Assembly: GCF_900536025.1 (NCBI RefSeq)
Contig: NZ_UNOZ01000030.1
Coordinates: 528,627 to 592,626, forward strand
Length of the DNA: 64,000 nt
From: Pseudomonas reidholzensis
GTDB taxonomy: Bacteria > Pseudomonadota > Gammaproteobacteria > Pseudomonadales > Pseudomonadaceae
Direction of reading: 5' to 3'
A program made the translations under genes and the position numbers. The notes under the pieces are model-generated. The model ran no database searches and was not told the origin of the DNA. It saw nothing but the letters and a program-made list of their open reading frames with translations. Position 1 is the stretch's first letter; every line of letters begins with the position of its first letter. Shown piece by piece: positions 28,726-37,612 of the stretch.

Positions 28726-29223
28726 ATGCCTCAGGTTCTGCAAAGCCGCTACGTCGCCGTGCTCATCGGTTTCGCCTTCGTCTTCCTCGACCAGTGGGTC
28801 AAGCTGCTCGCCCTCGCGGGCTTGCAGGCGCAGAGCTTCACCTTCGGCAACAGCCTCGCCTGGCTGGACGTCGCCCTCAGCCTCAACCCCGGTGCCTTCC
28901 TCAGCCTGGGTGCCAACCTGGCCCCCGGCCTCAAGCAACTGATCTTCGTCGTGGCGGTGGGCGTGGCCTGCTGCTGGGCGATCGGCTGGGCCCTGTCGCG
29001 TTGGACGCAGACCCCGGCCAAGGCGGCTGCGGCGTACTTCATCGCACTGGGTGGCGTGTCCAACCTGATTGATCGGGTGTTTCGTGAAGGGCACGTGGTG
29101 GATTACCTGGTGCTCAACCTCGGCCAACTGCACACCGGCGTGTTCAACATCGCCGACATCGCCATCATGGCGGGCGCCGCTGTGCTGGCACTGGACGGCC
29201 TGAAGCGCCCAGTCAAGGCCTGA
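28726..29223 (+). CDS. Signal peptidase II family protein (second LspA)
   Basis: 165 residues from ATG 28726 with AAAGGA upstream. Four hydrophobic helices; the LspA signatures are LNPGAFLSLG, GGVSNLIDRVFREGHVVDY and FNIADIAI, carrying the two catalytic aspartates. It would cleave prolipoprotein signal peptides in the inner membrane. The housekeeping lspA of Pseudomonas sits beside ileS; this copy stands alone, so it is probably a paralogue. Confidence 0.85.
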   Translation: MPQVLQSRYVAVLIGFAFVFLDQWVKLLALAGLQAQSFTFGNSLAWLDVALSLNPGAFLSLGANLAPGLKQLIFVVAVGVACCWAIGWALSRWTQTPAKAAAAYFIALGGVSNLIDRVFREGHVVDYLVLNLGQLHTGVFNIADIAIMAGAAVLALDGLKRPVKA

Positions 29224-29356
29224 GAATCGGCCCTCTCCACCCTGGGAGGAAAAGGACTACGCGGTGAAGCGAAAACGCTCGCATTGGCTCGGCCCATTCC
29301 GAAGAACCCAACCGTTAGCATAGGCAACTCGATAACGTGCCCCTATGTGATGACCC

Positions 29357-29905
29357 ATGGACGGACAGCAACTCGCCGAGCTGATCGGCCTCAAGCACGC
29401 AGCACGTGATCAAGTCGCAGTGGAGTTGGGCCACACCAACAACGCCCTTTGCCAGCGCTTACGCATCGGCGAAATCGACGAAGGCGCAATCACTGCCCAC
29501 GAATCCTGGCACCCGGCCCCCCATGATTTCGGTTGGGGCCGCGTATTGAAGTGGAAGGGAAGATTGGCACATGCGAGTGCCCTCGACATCGCAGTTTGGC
29601 ACGACAACCAACTGGCGGGTATGTGTTGGGCTTCCCCACAAGGGAGCAAGCAAAAGATCATGGTGCTCTACCTGCAGCGCAACCCTGACGCCAGTCTGGC
29701 AACCCGAGGCTACATTGCCCCGCTGTGCCTCAGCGCCGTGCGCTACTACGCCTGGATGCTCGGTTTGAGATGGGTCGTGGTGAGGGATCCACTGCCCGAG
29801 GCCAGGCAAGCCTATCAACTTGACGGTTTCACCCAGGTGAAAGGCATCGGCCTTGCCTACGACTTGTCCCGTGACTATGCTGGACCCGACCACAAGGACT
29901 ACTGA
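29357..29905 (+). CDS. GNAT-like N-acetyltransferase-fold hypothetical protein
   Basis: 182 residues, no signal peptide. The strand-turn pattern SALDIAVWHDNQLAGMCWAS followed by KIMVLYLQRNPDASLATRGY, a helix (CLSAVRYYAWMLGLRWVVVRDPL) and YQLDGFTQVKGIGLAYDL resembles the GNAT core including the terminal strand pair, but I cannot see a clear acetyl-CoA pyrophosphate loop (Q/RxxGxG/A). The next small gene starts one base after the stop, so the pair is cotranscribed. Function unknown. Confidence 0.7.
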   Translation: MDGQQLAELIGLKHAARDQVAVELGHTNNALCQRLRIGEIDEGAITAHESWHPAPHDFGWGRVLKWKGRLAHASALDIAVWHDNQLAGMCWASPQGSKQKIMVLYLQRNPDASLATRGYIAPLCLSAVRYYAWMLGLRWVVVRDPLPEARQAYQLDGFTQVKGIGLAYDLSRDYAGPDHKDY

Positions 29906-29906
29906 C

Positions 29907-30104
29907 ATGGCCTATCCATCCTGCGATTTGAGCGCTGAAGTCGCCAAATTCAAGGCAATTGCCGCACAAAAAATGGCGCGAATGCGCCATTCCGCTCAGT
30001 ACCACAGCTTCCTCAACGACGCCGCCATCGGCGCGTTCAGCAAGGTCGATGGCTGCGATTACGCGGGCCACACTTCGCGTGCCGACAAATCCACTTCTGC
30101 CTGA
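29907..30104 (+). CDS. Small hypothetical protein following the GNAT-like gene
   Basis: 65 residues starting MAYPSCDLSAEVAKFKAIAA at ATG 29907, one base after the previous stop. It is helical and basic in the middle (AQKMARMRHSAQYHSFLND), with a polar, flexible tail. No DNA-binding motif can be named. Tight coupling to the upstream gene suggests they act together; a toxin-antitoxin or modifier-substrate relation is possible but unproven. Confidence 0.65.
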   Translation: MAYPSCDLSAEVAKFKAIAAQKMARMRHSAQYHSFLNDAAIGAFSKVDGCDYAGHTSRADKSTSA

Positions 30105-30137
30105 TCCACCAAGCGCGGCAGATGAGGCGACATCCTC

Positions 30138-30176
30138 GGCTCCAGCGCGGCTGACCGAGCCAGCCGCGCTGGAGCC
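30138..30176. terminator. Long perfect hairpin between convergent genes
   Basis: A perfect 15-bp stem GGCTCCAGCGCGGCT (30138-30152) / AGCCGCGCTGGAGCC (30162-30176) with a 9-base loop. No U-tract on either side. It separates the small gene from mqo and could act as a terminator or RNA stabiliser. Confidence 0.6.
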
Positions 30177-30184
30177 GCGATCAT

Positions 30185-31780
30185 TCAGGGGGTGGTTGCC
30201 GGCACCGCCGCGCTGACCGGTGCCGGTACGGCCAACTGCAGCACCTCATTGGTATACGCCCACTCCTTCTCGACCTGATCCGGATGATCGTTCAGGCGCA
30301 TCCCGTACGACGGAATGATCTCGCGCAGTTTCGCCTGCCACGGCGCCGAGGCCATCTTGTCCTTGAACACCTTCTGCATCAGATCAAGCATGATCGGCGG
30401 CGCCGTCGAAGCGCCCGGCGAGGCGCCGAGCAAACCGGCGATGCTGCCGTCCTTGGCCGCCACCACCTCGGTGCCGAGCTTGAGCACGCCGCCCTGGTCG
30501 TTGTCCTTCTTGATGATCTGCACCCGCTGCCCCGCCTGCCACAGGCGCCAGTCTTCCTGCTTGGCATTGGGGAAGTAGGTCTTCAGCGCGTCGAAGCGAT
30601 CAGCGTCGGACTGCAGCACCTGGCCGACCAGGTACTGCACCAGGTCGAACTCGCGCACGCCGACCCGCACCATCGGCCAGACGTTGTGGGTCGACATGCT
30701 GCCGAACAGGTCCAGCAGCGAGCCTTCCTTGAGGAACTTGGTGGAGAACGTGGCAAACGGGCCAAACAGGATCACCTGCTTGCCATCGAGCACCCGCGTA
30801 TCCAGGTGCGGCACCGACATCGGCGGCGCGCCGGTCGAGGCGATACCGTAGGCCTTGGCCATGTGCCGCTTGGCGATGGCCGGGTTGTCGGTGACCAGGA
30901 ACGAGCCGCCGACCGGGAAGCCGGCATAGTCCTTGGCCTCGTCGATACCGGCCTTCTGCAGCAGCGGCAACGCCGCGCCACCGGCGCCGATGAACAGAAA
31001 CTTGGTGTCGGTGGCGGCCTTGCTGCCATCCTTGAGGTGCTTGTACTCGACGTGCCACGAGCCATCGTCGTTACGGCTGATGTCCTCGACTTCGGACGAC
31101 AGCTGCAGGTCGAAATTCGGCCGGCTTTTCAGGTAGCCCACATACTGCCGGGTGATCTCGCCAAAGTTGACGTCGGTGCCGATCGGCGTCCAGGTCGCCG
31201 CGAGCTTCTGGTTGGGGTCGCGCCCTTCCATCATCAGCGGCACCCATTGCTTGATCTGAGCCGGGTCCTCGGAATACTGCATGGGGCGGAACAACGGGCT
31301 GGCCTGCAGCGCGTCGTAGCGTTTCTTGAGGAAGCGAATGTTGTCGTCGCCCCAGACGAAGCTCATGTGCGGGGTGGCGTTGATGAACGAACGCGGGTTC
31401 TTCAGCACCCCGCTCTTGACCTGCCAGGCCAGGAACTGGCGGGTGATCTGGAACGACTCGTTGATCTCCACCGCCTTGCTGATGTCGATCTTGCCGTCTT
31501 TTTCTGGGGTGTAGTTCAGCTCGGCCAGGGCCGAGTGGCCGGTGCCGGCGTTGTTCCAGCCGTTGGAGCTTTCCTCGGCGACCTTGTCCAGCCGCTCGAC
31601 CATCTGCATGGACCAGCCAGGCTCGAGCTCATTGAGCCAGATGGCCAAGGTCGAACTCATGATGCCGCCACCCACCAGCAGTACATCGACCCGCTTGGTC
31701 TCCGCGGCCTGGGCACTGAGCAGGCCCCAGGTCATCGCCAGCCCCGCCAGCGCCAGTTTCGACTTGATCGTGATGTTCAT
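30185..31780 (-). CDS. mqo: Malate:quinone oxidoreductase
   Basis: 531 residues from ATG 31780, placed by GGGAG six bases upstream. FAD-binding VLLVGGGIMSSTLAIWL, then the Mqo signatures ERLDKVAEESSNGWNNAGTGH and PFATFSTKFLKEGS. Oxidises malate to oxaloacetate and passes electrons to the quinone pool at the inner membrane. Unusual for a cytoplasmic-face enzyme, the N-terminus is signal-like (KSKLALAGLAMTWGLLSAQA), and a Pro/Ala-rich tail ends the protein. Pseudomonas species often hold more than one mqo; which copy this is cannot be told here. Confidence 0.95.
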   Translation of the reverse strand: MNITIKSKLALAGLAMTWGLLSAQAAETKRVDVLLVGGGIMSSTLAIWLNELEPGWSMQMVERLDKVAEESSNGWNNAGTGHSALAELNYTPEKDGKIDISKAVEINESFQITRQFLAWQVKSGVLKNPRSFINATPHMSFVWGDDNIRFLKKRYDALQASPLFRPMQYSEDPAQIKQWVPLMMEGRDPNQKLAATWTPIGTDVNFGEITRQYVGYLKSRPNFDLQLSSEVEDISRNDDGSWHVEYKHLKDGSKAATDTKFLFIGAGGAALPLLQKAGIDEAKDYAGFPVGGSFLVTDNPAIAKRHMAKAYGIASTGAPPMSVPHLDTRVLDGKQVILFGPFATFSTKFLKEGSLLDLFGSMSTHNVWPMVRVGVREFDLVQYLVGQVLQSDADRFDALKTYFPNAKQEDWRLWQAGQRVQIIKKDNDQGGVLKLGTEVVAAKDGSIAGLLGASPGASTAPPIMLDLMQKVFKDKMASAPWQAKLREIIPSYGMRLNDHPDQVEKEWAYTNEVLQLAVPAPVSAAVPATTP

Positions 31781-31963
31781 GTGTTCTCCCACGAGGCGCT
31801 GCCGGCCTCGATCTGCTGTGCGTGGTTCGCCATGCCCTGCTCCGTCGTATTCAACCTGGGATCAAGCTTAGCTGAGCAATTCACTCGGGCATCGGCAGGC
31901 GGGCGCTCGCGCGCAATCCGCGCCTCTCGACAATAGGCACTTGCAACAGGCGCGATCTCGAAA

Positions 31964-31983
31964 TACTGTATGAATATTCAGTA
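31964..31983. promoter_or_regulatory. LexA-like SOS box
   Basis: TACTGTATGAATATTCAGTA matches the classical LexA operator TACTGTATATATATACAGTA at 17 of 20 positions and contains CTG-N10-CAG. It lies 15 bases before the start of the radical-SAM gene, where bound LexA would block transcription. Confidence 0.75.
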
Positions 31984-31998
31984 TTTTGAGTAATCCTC

Positions 31999-33219
31999 AT
32001 GCAGCTCATCGCCAAACTCGGCATCCTTGCCGACGCCGCCAAGTACGACGCCTCGTGCGCCAGCAGCGGCGCCCCCAAGCGCAGCTCGCGTGGCCGTGAC
32101 GGGCTTGGCGCCACCGATGGCATGGGCATCTGCCACAGCTATACGCCTGATGGCCGCTGCGTTTCGCTGCTCAAGGTGCTGCTCACCAACTTCTGCCTGT
32201 ACGACTGCCAATACTGCGTCAACCGCCGTTCGAGCAATGTGCCGCGCGCGCGCTTCAGCCCCGAAGAGGTGGTGCGCCTGACCCTGGACTTCTACCGGCG
32301 CAACTGCATCAGTGGCCTGTTTCTCAGCTCGGGCATCATCCGCTCGGCCGACTACACCATGGAGCAACTGATCGAGGTGGCGCGGCTGCTGCGCGACGAG
32401 CACGAATTCCGCGGTTACATCCACCTGAAGACGATTCCCGACGCCGACCCGCTGCTGATCGAACAGGCCGGGCGCCTGGCCGACCGGCTCAGCGTCAACG
32501 TCGAACTGCCGACCGACGCCAGCCTCAAGCGCCTGGCCCCGGAAAAACACGCGCACACCATCCGCCAGGCGATGGGCACCATCCACCAGGGCCAGCTGGC
32601 GGTCGCCGGCGAGCCGCGCGCGCCGCGCTTCACCCCGGCCGGGCAAAGCACCCAGGTGATCGTCGGCGCCGACGACACCGATGACCGCACCCTGCTCGGC
32701 AACGCCGAATCGCTGTACCAGGGCTACGGCCTCAAGCGCGTCTATTACTCGGCGTTCAGCCCGATCCCCGACAGCCCCGACAGTGTGCCGCTGGCGGCGC
32801 CGCCGTTGCTGCGCGAACACCGCCTGTACCAGGCCGACTTCCTCATGCGCGGCTACGGCTACAAGGCCGGCGAGCTGTTGAGCCAGGCCGGCAACCTGGC
32901 CTTGGACATCGACCCCAAGCTGGCCTGGGCACTGGCCAATCGCGAGGTCTTCCCGCTGGACCTGAACCGCGCCGAGCCGGCCCTGCTGGCGCGGATCCCC
33001 GGCATCGGCCTGCGCAGCGTCGAGCGGCTGGTCACCCTGCGCCGCGAACGCCGTATCCGCTACGACGACCTGATCCAGCTGCGCTGCGTGCTGGACAAGG
33101 CGCGGCCCTTCATCGTCACCAGCGACTACCGCCCGGCCCAGGGCGAATTGCGCAGCGGCCTGTTGCGCGCCCGCTTGCGCGAACCTCAGGCACCGGTGCA
33201 GATGGGGTTGTGGGGATGA
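31999..33219 (+). CDS. Putative DNA modification/repair radical SAM protein
   Basis: 406 residues. The radical-SAM CxxxCxxC motif is at C66, C70, C73 (FCLYDCQYC), followed by a TIM-barrel-like region (LFLSSGIIRSADYTMEQL). The C-terminal helix-hairpin-helix DNA-binding motif is at about residues 325-360 (ALLARIPGIGLRSVERLV). This matches the family named putative DNA modification/repair radical SAM protein (TIGR03916), which is found next to DUF4130/UdgX genes. Its substrate is unknown; repair of a DNA lesion is inferred. Stop overlaps the next start (ATGA), and a LexA-like box lies just upstream. Confidence 0.9.
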   Translation: MQLIAKLGILADAAKYDASCASSGAPKRSSRGRDGLGATDGMGICHSYTPDGRCVSLLKVLLTNFCLYDCQYCVNRRSSNVPRARFSPEEVVRLTLDFYRRNCISGLFLSSGIIRSADYTMEQLIEVARLLRDEHEFRGYIHLKTIPDADPLLIEQAGRLADRLSVNVELPTDASLKRLAPEKHAHTIRQAMGTIHQGQLAVAGEPRAPRFTPAGQSTQVIVGADDTDDRTLLGNAESLYQGYGLKRVYYSAFSPIPDSPDSVPLAAPPLLREHRLYQADFLMRGYGYKAGELLSQAGNLALDIDPKLAWALANREVFPLDLNRAEPALLARIPGIGLRSVERLVTLRRERRIRYDDLIQLRCVLDKARPFIVTSDYRPAQGELRSGLLRARLREPQAPVQMGLWG

Positions 33220-34061
33220 TCGCGCTCGACTGCGACGGCTACTTCGCCACCTGGCGCGAGCAGGCCCGTACGCTGCTCGGGCACGGCATCGACCCGGCGC
33301 AGGTGAGCTGGACGCAAGGGCCTATGGACGATCTGCTGGCGCTGCCCGTGCCGTTGCCGGAGGGCCCCGGGCCGTTCCGCGCAAAGGTGCCCGCGGCCCT
33401 GCTGTCGTTACTCGAACAAGCCGCGCGCTATCACGGCGAACAGCGCTGGAACCTGCTCTATGAAGTGCTCTGGCGCGTCGCCCATGGTGATCGCACCGCC
33501 ATGCTGGCGGGCGACCGCCTGGGCAGCGAACTGCACCGGCGGATCAAGCAGGTCAGCCGCGAGGCGCATCACCTGCATGCCTTCGTGCGCTTCGTGCCAC
33601 TGCCCGAGCCGTTGGCGGCGCAGCTGCAACTGGACCTGGTGGCCTACCACGAACCGGCCCACGACATACTCGAAAGCGCCAGCGGCCACTTCGCCGATCG
33701 CCTGGGGCGCCAGCGTTGGCTGATCGCGACCGACCGCGACGGTATTCGCTTCGATGGCCAGCAGCTGGATTACCGTCGCCAGTGCCCTGAAGCATGGCGT
33801 CAGTGGGCGCGGCATGCCGACGACCCCGGCGCGGACCTCTGGCGCACCTATTATCGGCATACGTTCAACCCGGCGCGGCTCAACCCCGACGCCTTGCGCC
33901 TGCACATGCCCGGGCGCTTCTGGCGGCACCTGCCTGAGGGGATGCTAATTCCGCAATTAGTGGGGTTGGCACGGCACGGCAAGCAGCGCGATGGGCAAGC
34001 GGTTGAGGTGGCGCAGCAGACCGGCAAGCGTATCGGTGAGCCCGGCAAAACCAAGAACTGA
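33216..34061 (+). CDS. TIGR03915/DUF4130-family DNA metabolism protein without UdgX domain
   Basis: 281 residues from ATG 33216, which overlaps the stop of the radical-SAM gene by four bases. It carries the family pattern WREQARTLLGHGIDPAQVSW, HDILESASGHFADRLGRQRW, TYYRHTFNPARLNPDALRLHMPGRFWRHLPEG. In many bacteria this domain is fused to a UdgX-type uracil-DNA glycosylase; here the protein ends with a short basic tail and no glycosylase motif follows in any frame before 34274. It is a small accessory domain of unknown chemistry that works with the radical-SAM partner. Confidence 0.88.
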   Translation: MIALDCDGYFATWREQARTLLGHGIDPAQVSWTQGPMDDLLALPVPLPEGPGPFRAKVPAALLSLLEQAARYHGEQRWNLLYEVLWRVAHGDRTAMLAGDRLGSELHRRIKQVSREAHHLHAFVRFVPLPEPLAAQLQLDLVAYHEPAHDILESASGHFADRLGRQRWLIATDRDGIRFDGQQLDYRRQCPEAWRQWARHADDPGADLWRTYYRHTFNPARLNPDALRLHMPGRFWRHLPEGMLIPQLVGLARHGKQRDGQAVEVAQQTGKRIGEPGKTKN

Positions 34062-34212
34062 ATCGTTTCCTGTCGGCTTTTTAGCACCCATTCGGCCCAC
34101 ATTCTCGTGCCAGCAGCGTGCTCGCGAACGCTGCGCACGCGCCACAAATGTGAAAAATTCATAAAAATTCTTAAGCGCCCGGCTTCTTAACCGCGACAAA
34201 TCCTGACACACT

Positions 34213-34231
34213 GATTGCTAATCGTTCTCAT
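34213..34231 (+). promoter_or_regulatory. Fur box
   Basis: GATTGCTAATCGTTCTCAT contains GCTAATCGTTCTC, which matches 10 of 13 positions of the right part of the consensus GATAATGATAATCATTATC. It lies 42 bases upstream of the receptor start, in the expected place for iron repression of a siderophore receptor. Confidence 0.65.
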
Positions 34232-34273
34232 ACGCAGAATTATTTGCCTCTACACCGTCAGGAACCGCTGCTC

Positions 34274-36463
34274 ATGTCGCGCCCTTCTTCGCAACGCCGC
34301 TTCAGCCCCTCACGCACTCTACTGGCAGCCGCCATTTGCATGGCCACGATGGCCCCCGCACTGGCTGACCAGACCGACAAGCCCAAGGAAGCGGCGCAAA
34401 AGAACCCGGCGGTCATGGAACTCGGTGCCACCGAGGTCAGCTCGCAGGCACTGGGCAGCACCACCGAGGGCACCACGTCGTACACCACGGGGAGCATGTC
34501 GACCGCGACCAAGCTGCCGATGAGCATGCGCGAAACGCCGCAGGCAGTGACCGTGATCACCCGCCAGCGCATGGACGACCAGGCCATGACCAGCGTCAAC
34601 GACATGGTCCAGGCCACCCCAGGGCTGTTTCTCGATTACTCCAACGGTCCGGGCCGGCAGAGCTATTCAGCGCGCGGCTTCGATATCGACAGCTTGATGT
34701 ACGACGGCATCCCCACCGGCTACACCGGCTGGGTGGTGGGGGCTCAGCCCAACCTGGCGATGTTCGATCGGGTTGAAGTGGTGCGCGGCGCCACCGGCCT
34801 GGTCACCGGCGCCGGCAACCCGTCTGCGGCGATCAACTTCGTGCGCAAGCGTCCGCTGGCCGAGCAGAAAGTCACCCTCACCGGTGCCGCCGGCAGCTGG
34901 GACAACTACCGTGGCGAGATCGACGCCTCCAGCCCGCTCAACGACAGCGGCACGCTGCGCGGTCGCGTGGTCGCCTCCTATGGTGACGCCAACAGCTTCA
35001 TCGATGGCGCCGAAGAAGACCATGGCCTGTTCTACGCCGTCACCGAGGCCGACCTGAGCGAAGACACCACCCTGACCGTTGGCTTCTCCCACCAAAAGGA
35101 CAAGACCAACTATTTCTGGGGTGCCTCGATGGTCGGCCTCGACGGCCATCATCTGGATTTGCCGCGGTCGTATAACCCAGGCACCGACTGGGAAAACAAG
35201 GACCAGGAAAACAACACCGTCTTCGCCGAAATCCGCCAGCGCCTGGCCAACGACTGGAAACTGCAGGTCAACGCCAACTACACCGAGCAGAATGCGCTGT
35301 TCTCCGGTTCCTATCAGTCGCGCTGGGGCGCCGACCAGGCGCTGTCGCGCACGGTCTACCAGGCCTCTTACGACCTCGACCAGGCAGGCCTGGACGCTTT
35401 TGTCAGCGGCCCGTTCGAAGCGTTCGGCCGCAGCCACGAACTGGTGGTCGGTGCCAGCCGGCGCATCGTCGATACCACCGAGCATGACTACTCCCCCTAC
35501 GCACTCACCTGGCCGCTCACTGCGGGCAAGCCGAACTTCGTGCACACGGGCGATATCCGTGACGTCGTCACTCAGGACAGCACCTACCTGACCACCCGCC
35601 TGAGCCTGGCCGACCCGCTGAAGCTGATCCTGGGCGGGCGTGTGGACTGGTACGATTACGACCTGCATGGCGACGACGGCACCTCGGATTACAAGGTGAC
35701 GCGCAACCTGACCAAGTACGCCGGCCTGATCTACGACCTGGACGAGCATCACTCGGTCTACGTGAGCTACAGCGACATCTTCACCCCGCAGACGTCGAAA
35801 GACACCTCCGGTACGCCGGTCAAGCCGATCGTGGGCAAGAACTACGAAATCGGGATCAAAGGCGAATACTTCGACGGTGCGCTGAACGCCAGCCTGGCGG
35901 TCTTCCGCGTCGACCAGGAAAACCGCGCGACCAAGATCACCGTGCCCAACTGCCCGCAGGACACCTGCTATGAAGCGTCCGGCGAAATCCGCAGCCAGGG
36001 CATCGACCTCGAACTGCAAGGCGCGCTCACCGACAACTGGCAGATCGGCGCCGGCTACACCTACACCCGCCTGCACACCATCAAGGATGACGCCAGCCCG
36101 GAGAAGGTCAACCAGCGCTACGACACCGATACCCCGGAGCACATGTTCAAGCTCTCCACCGTCTACCACTTCCAAGGCCCGCTGGAAAAACTCCGGGTCG
36201 GTGGCAACGTGTACTGGCAGAGCCGCATGTACAACGACTTCAGCGTGGCCGATGGCAGCAACTACCGGCTCGAACAGGGCGCCTATGCCGTCACCGACCT
36301 GATGGCCGGCTACCGGGTCAACCAGCACCTGGACCTGCAGCTCAACGCCAACAACATCTTCGACCGCACGTACTACTCGTCGATCTCCTCGTCGTGGCAA
36401 TACGGCGGCGACACCTACGGCACCCCGCGCAACATGATGGTGACCGCCAAGTACAGCTTCTGA
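34274..36463 (+). CDS. TonB-dependent siderophore receptor
   Basis: 729 residues from ATG 34274. Signal peptide (SRTLLAAAICMATMAPALA), plug domain with MRETPQAVTVITRQRMDDQ, VVRGATGLVTGAGNPSAAINFVRKRP, and a 22-strand barrel ending MMVTAKYSF. There is no N-terminal signalling (STN) domain, so it is not of the FecA/FpvA-type cell-surface signalling class. Closest in appearance to FhuE/FoxA-like receptors for hydroxamate or other xenosiderophores. The exact ligand cannot be read. Fur-box control at 34213; no biosynthesis genes nearby. Confidence 0.93.
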   Translation: MSRPSSQRRFSPSRTLLAAAICMATMAPALADQTDKPKEAAQKNPAVMELGATEVSSQALGSTTEGTTSYTTGSMSTATKLPMSMRETPQAVTVITRQRMDDQAMTSVNDMVQATPGLFLDYSNGPGRQSYSARGFDIDSLMYDGIPTGYTGWVVGAQPNLAMFDRVEVVRGATGLVTGAGNPSAAINFVRKRPLAEQKVTLTGAAGSWDNYRGEIDASSPLNDSGTLRGRVVASYGDANSFIDGAEEDHGLFYAVTEADLSEDTTLTVGFSHQKDKTNYFWGASMVGLDGHHLDLPRSYNPGTDWENKDQENNTVFAEIRQRLANDWKLQVNANYTEQNALFSGSYQSRWGADQALSRTVYQASYDLDQAGLDAFVSGPFEAFGRSHELVVGASRRIVDTTEHDYSPYALTWPLTAGKPNFVHTGDIRDVVTQDSTYLTTRLSLADPLKLILGGRVDWYDYDLHGDDGTSDYKVTRNLTKYAGLIYDLDEHHSVYVSYSDIFTPQTSKDTSGTPVKPIVGKNYEIGIKGEYFDGALNASLAVFRVDQENRATKITVPNCPQDTCYEASGEIRSQGIDLELQGALTDNWQIGAGYTYTRLHTIKDDASPEKVNQRYDTDTPEHMFKLSTVYHFQGPLEKLRVGGNVYWQSRMYNDFSVADGSNYRLEQGAYAVTDLMAGYRVNQHLDLQLNANNIFDRTYYSSISSSWQYGGDTYGTPRNMMVTAKYSF

Positions 36464-36530
36464 GTCACCCCACGGACGACCTCCGCGCAAGGACGCGCGC
36501 CCTCCCCCCGCTCTGCTCGCTACACCTGCT

Positions 36531-37397
36531 TCACTCCCGCTCCGGCAACCCGACATGCTCTGAAGTCGCTTTTTTCAGCGGGATCCACACCTCGACAAAC
36601 CCGCTACCGCGGCCTGGGTCGAAGTCGGCGCTGTAGGCTTCGAATTCTGGTGCATCGGCCAGGCTGTAGGCCGACGCCGGGAGCCATTGATTGAACACCG
36701 TGAACAGCGTCTGATGGAGCGTCGAGATATGCCCCTGGTGACGGAACACGGCATAGTCCTGGGCGTCCAGCTTGAACGTGCGAAACCCTGCCGGCAGCCC
36801 CTCGCCGCGGGCCACCTCAACGCCAGCGATGTATTCGAAGCTGCCGTCTTCGCCAGGGTTGCAGCACAGGCCGTAGGCACCGCCGCCGACCTGCCCGGGG
36901 ACTTGGCCCATGTAGGGATCGAGCGCCTGCCACAAGCCGACGATGCCCTCGTTCTTTTCAAAGGTGAAACGCCCGCCCATACCGGCGATGAGAAACCCGT
37001 CGCGGCGCTCGAAGCGGGGTTCGGCCAGGGTGATGAAGTGCAGGTTTTTCATGCTCAGTGGCTCTATCAGGACAAGGTCGGCATGCGGCTGGTCGCGAAC
37101 CTGGCGGGGCGAAACCCCGAACTGCTCGCCAAACGCGCGGGTAAAGGCTTCGTGGGAGCCATAGCCGGCCGCCAGTGCCACCTGCAGAATCTCCGCCTGG
37201 CCGCCACGCAGTTCCAGGGCCGCCTGGCTCAGGCGCCGGGCACGGATGTAGCGCATCAGCGGCCACCCGGTGGTCAGTGAGAAAAACCGCGACAGGGCGA
37301 ATGGCGACAGGTCGAAACGCTGGGCGATGTAGCCCAGGTCGAGGTCGCTGGCCAACTGCGACTCGATGAACCACAGGATCTTTTCAATACTGCGCAT
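36531..37397 (-). CDS. AraC-family regulator with GyrI-like ligand domain
   Basis: 288 residues from ATG 37397, which has GGAGGAG eight bases upstream; longer frames are rejected. N-terminal AraC-type double HTH (EKILWFIESQLASDLDLGYIAQRF, LQVALAAGYGSHEAFTRAFGEQFG), then a GyrI-like effector-binding domain (LITLAEPRFERR..., FQWLPASAY, DFEVYSADFDPG-like). This is the Rob/SoxS-type order, found in regulators that sense amphipathic compounds. Its target is unknown; it is convergent with the siderophore receptor and divergent from the organosulfur operon. Confidence 0.9.
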   Translation of the reverse strand: MRSIEKILWFIESQLASDLDLGYIAQRFDLSPFALSRFFSLTTGWPLMRYIRARRLSQAALELRGGQAEILQVALAAGYGSHEAFTRAFGEQFGVSPRQVRDQPHADLVLIEPLSMKNLHFITLAEPRFERRDGFLIAGMGGRFTFEKNEGIVGLWQALDPYMGQVPGQVGGGAYGLCCNPGEDGSFEYIAGVEVARGEGLPAGFRTFKLDAQDYAVFRHQGHISTLHQTLFTVFNQWLPASAYSLADAPEFEAYSADFDPGRGSGFVEVWIPLKKATSEHVGLPERE

Positions 37398-37612
37398 GAC
37401 AGTGCTCCTCCAAAGCAGCGTCGACAGTAGCAAATGTGCGCGGGAGGCATTTGATCGTTCTTGCGCGGAGTACAGCCGTTGCCGAGTGAAGCGCAACTGC
37501 TGGGCGAGCAACTGTTGCTGCGCCAACAGCACGCCAACAGCCAACTGTCCAAGCCCGCACACTGCAACGGATAAGAATATGTAGATATCTGATTCATAAG
37601 GGTTTTAAGGCA

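Noticed and set aside
30284..31936. 550-residue open frame on the plus strand opposite mqo
   Set aside because: Arg/His/Gln-rich shadow; Mqo motifs are on the minus strand.
34062..34273. Search for a frameshifted UdgX domain after DUF4130
   Set aside because: Only about 210 bases, AT-richer, with a Fur box; too short and no glycosylase motif.
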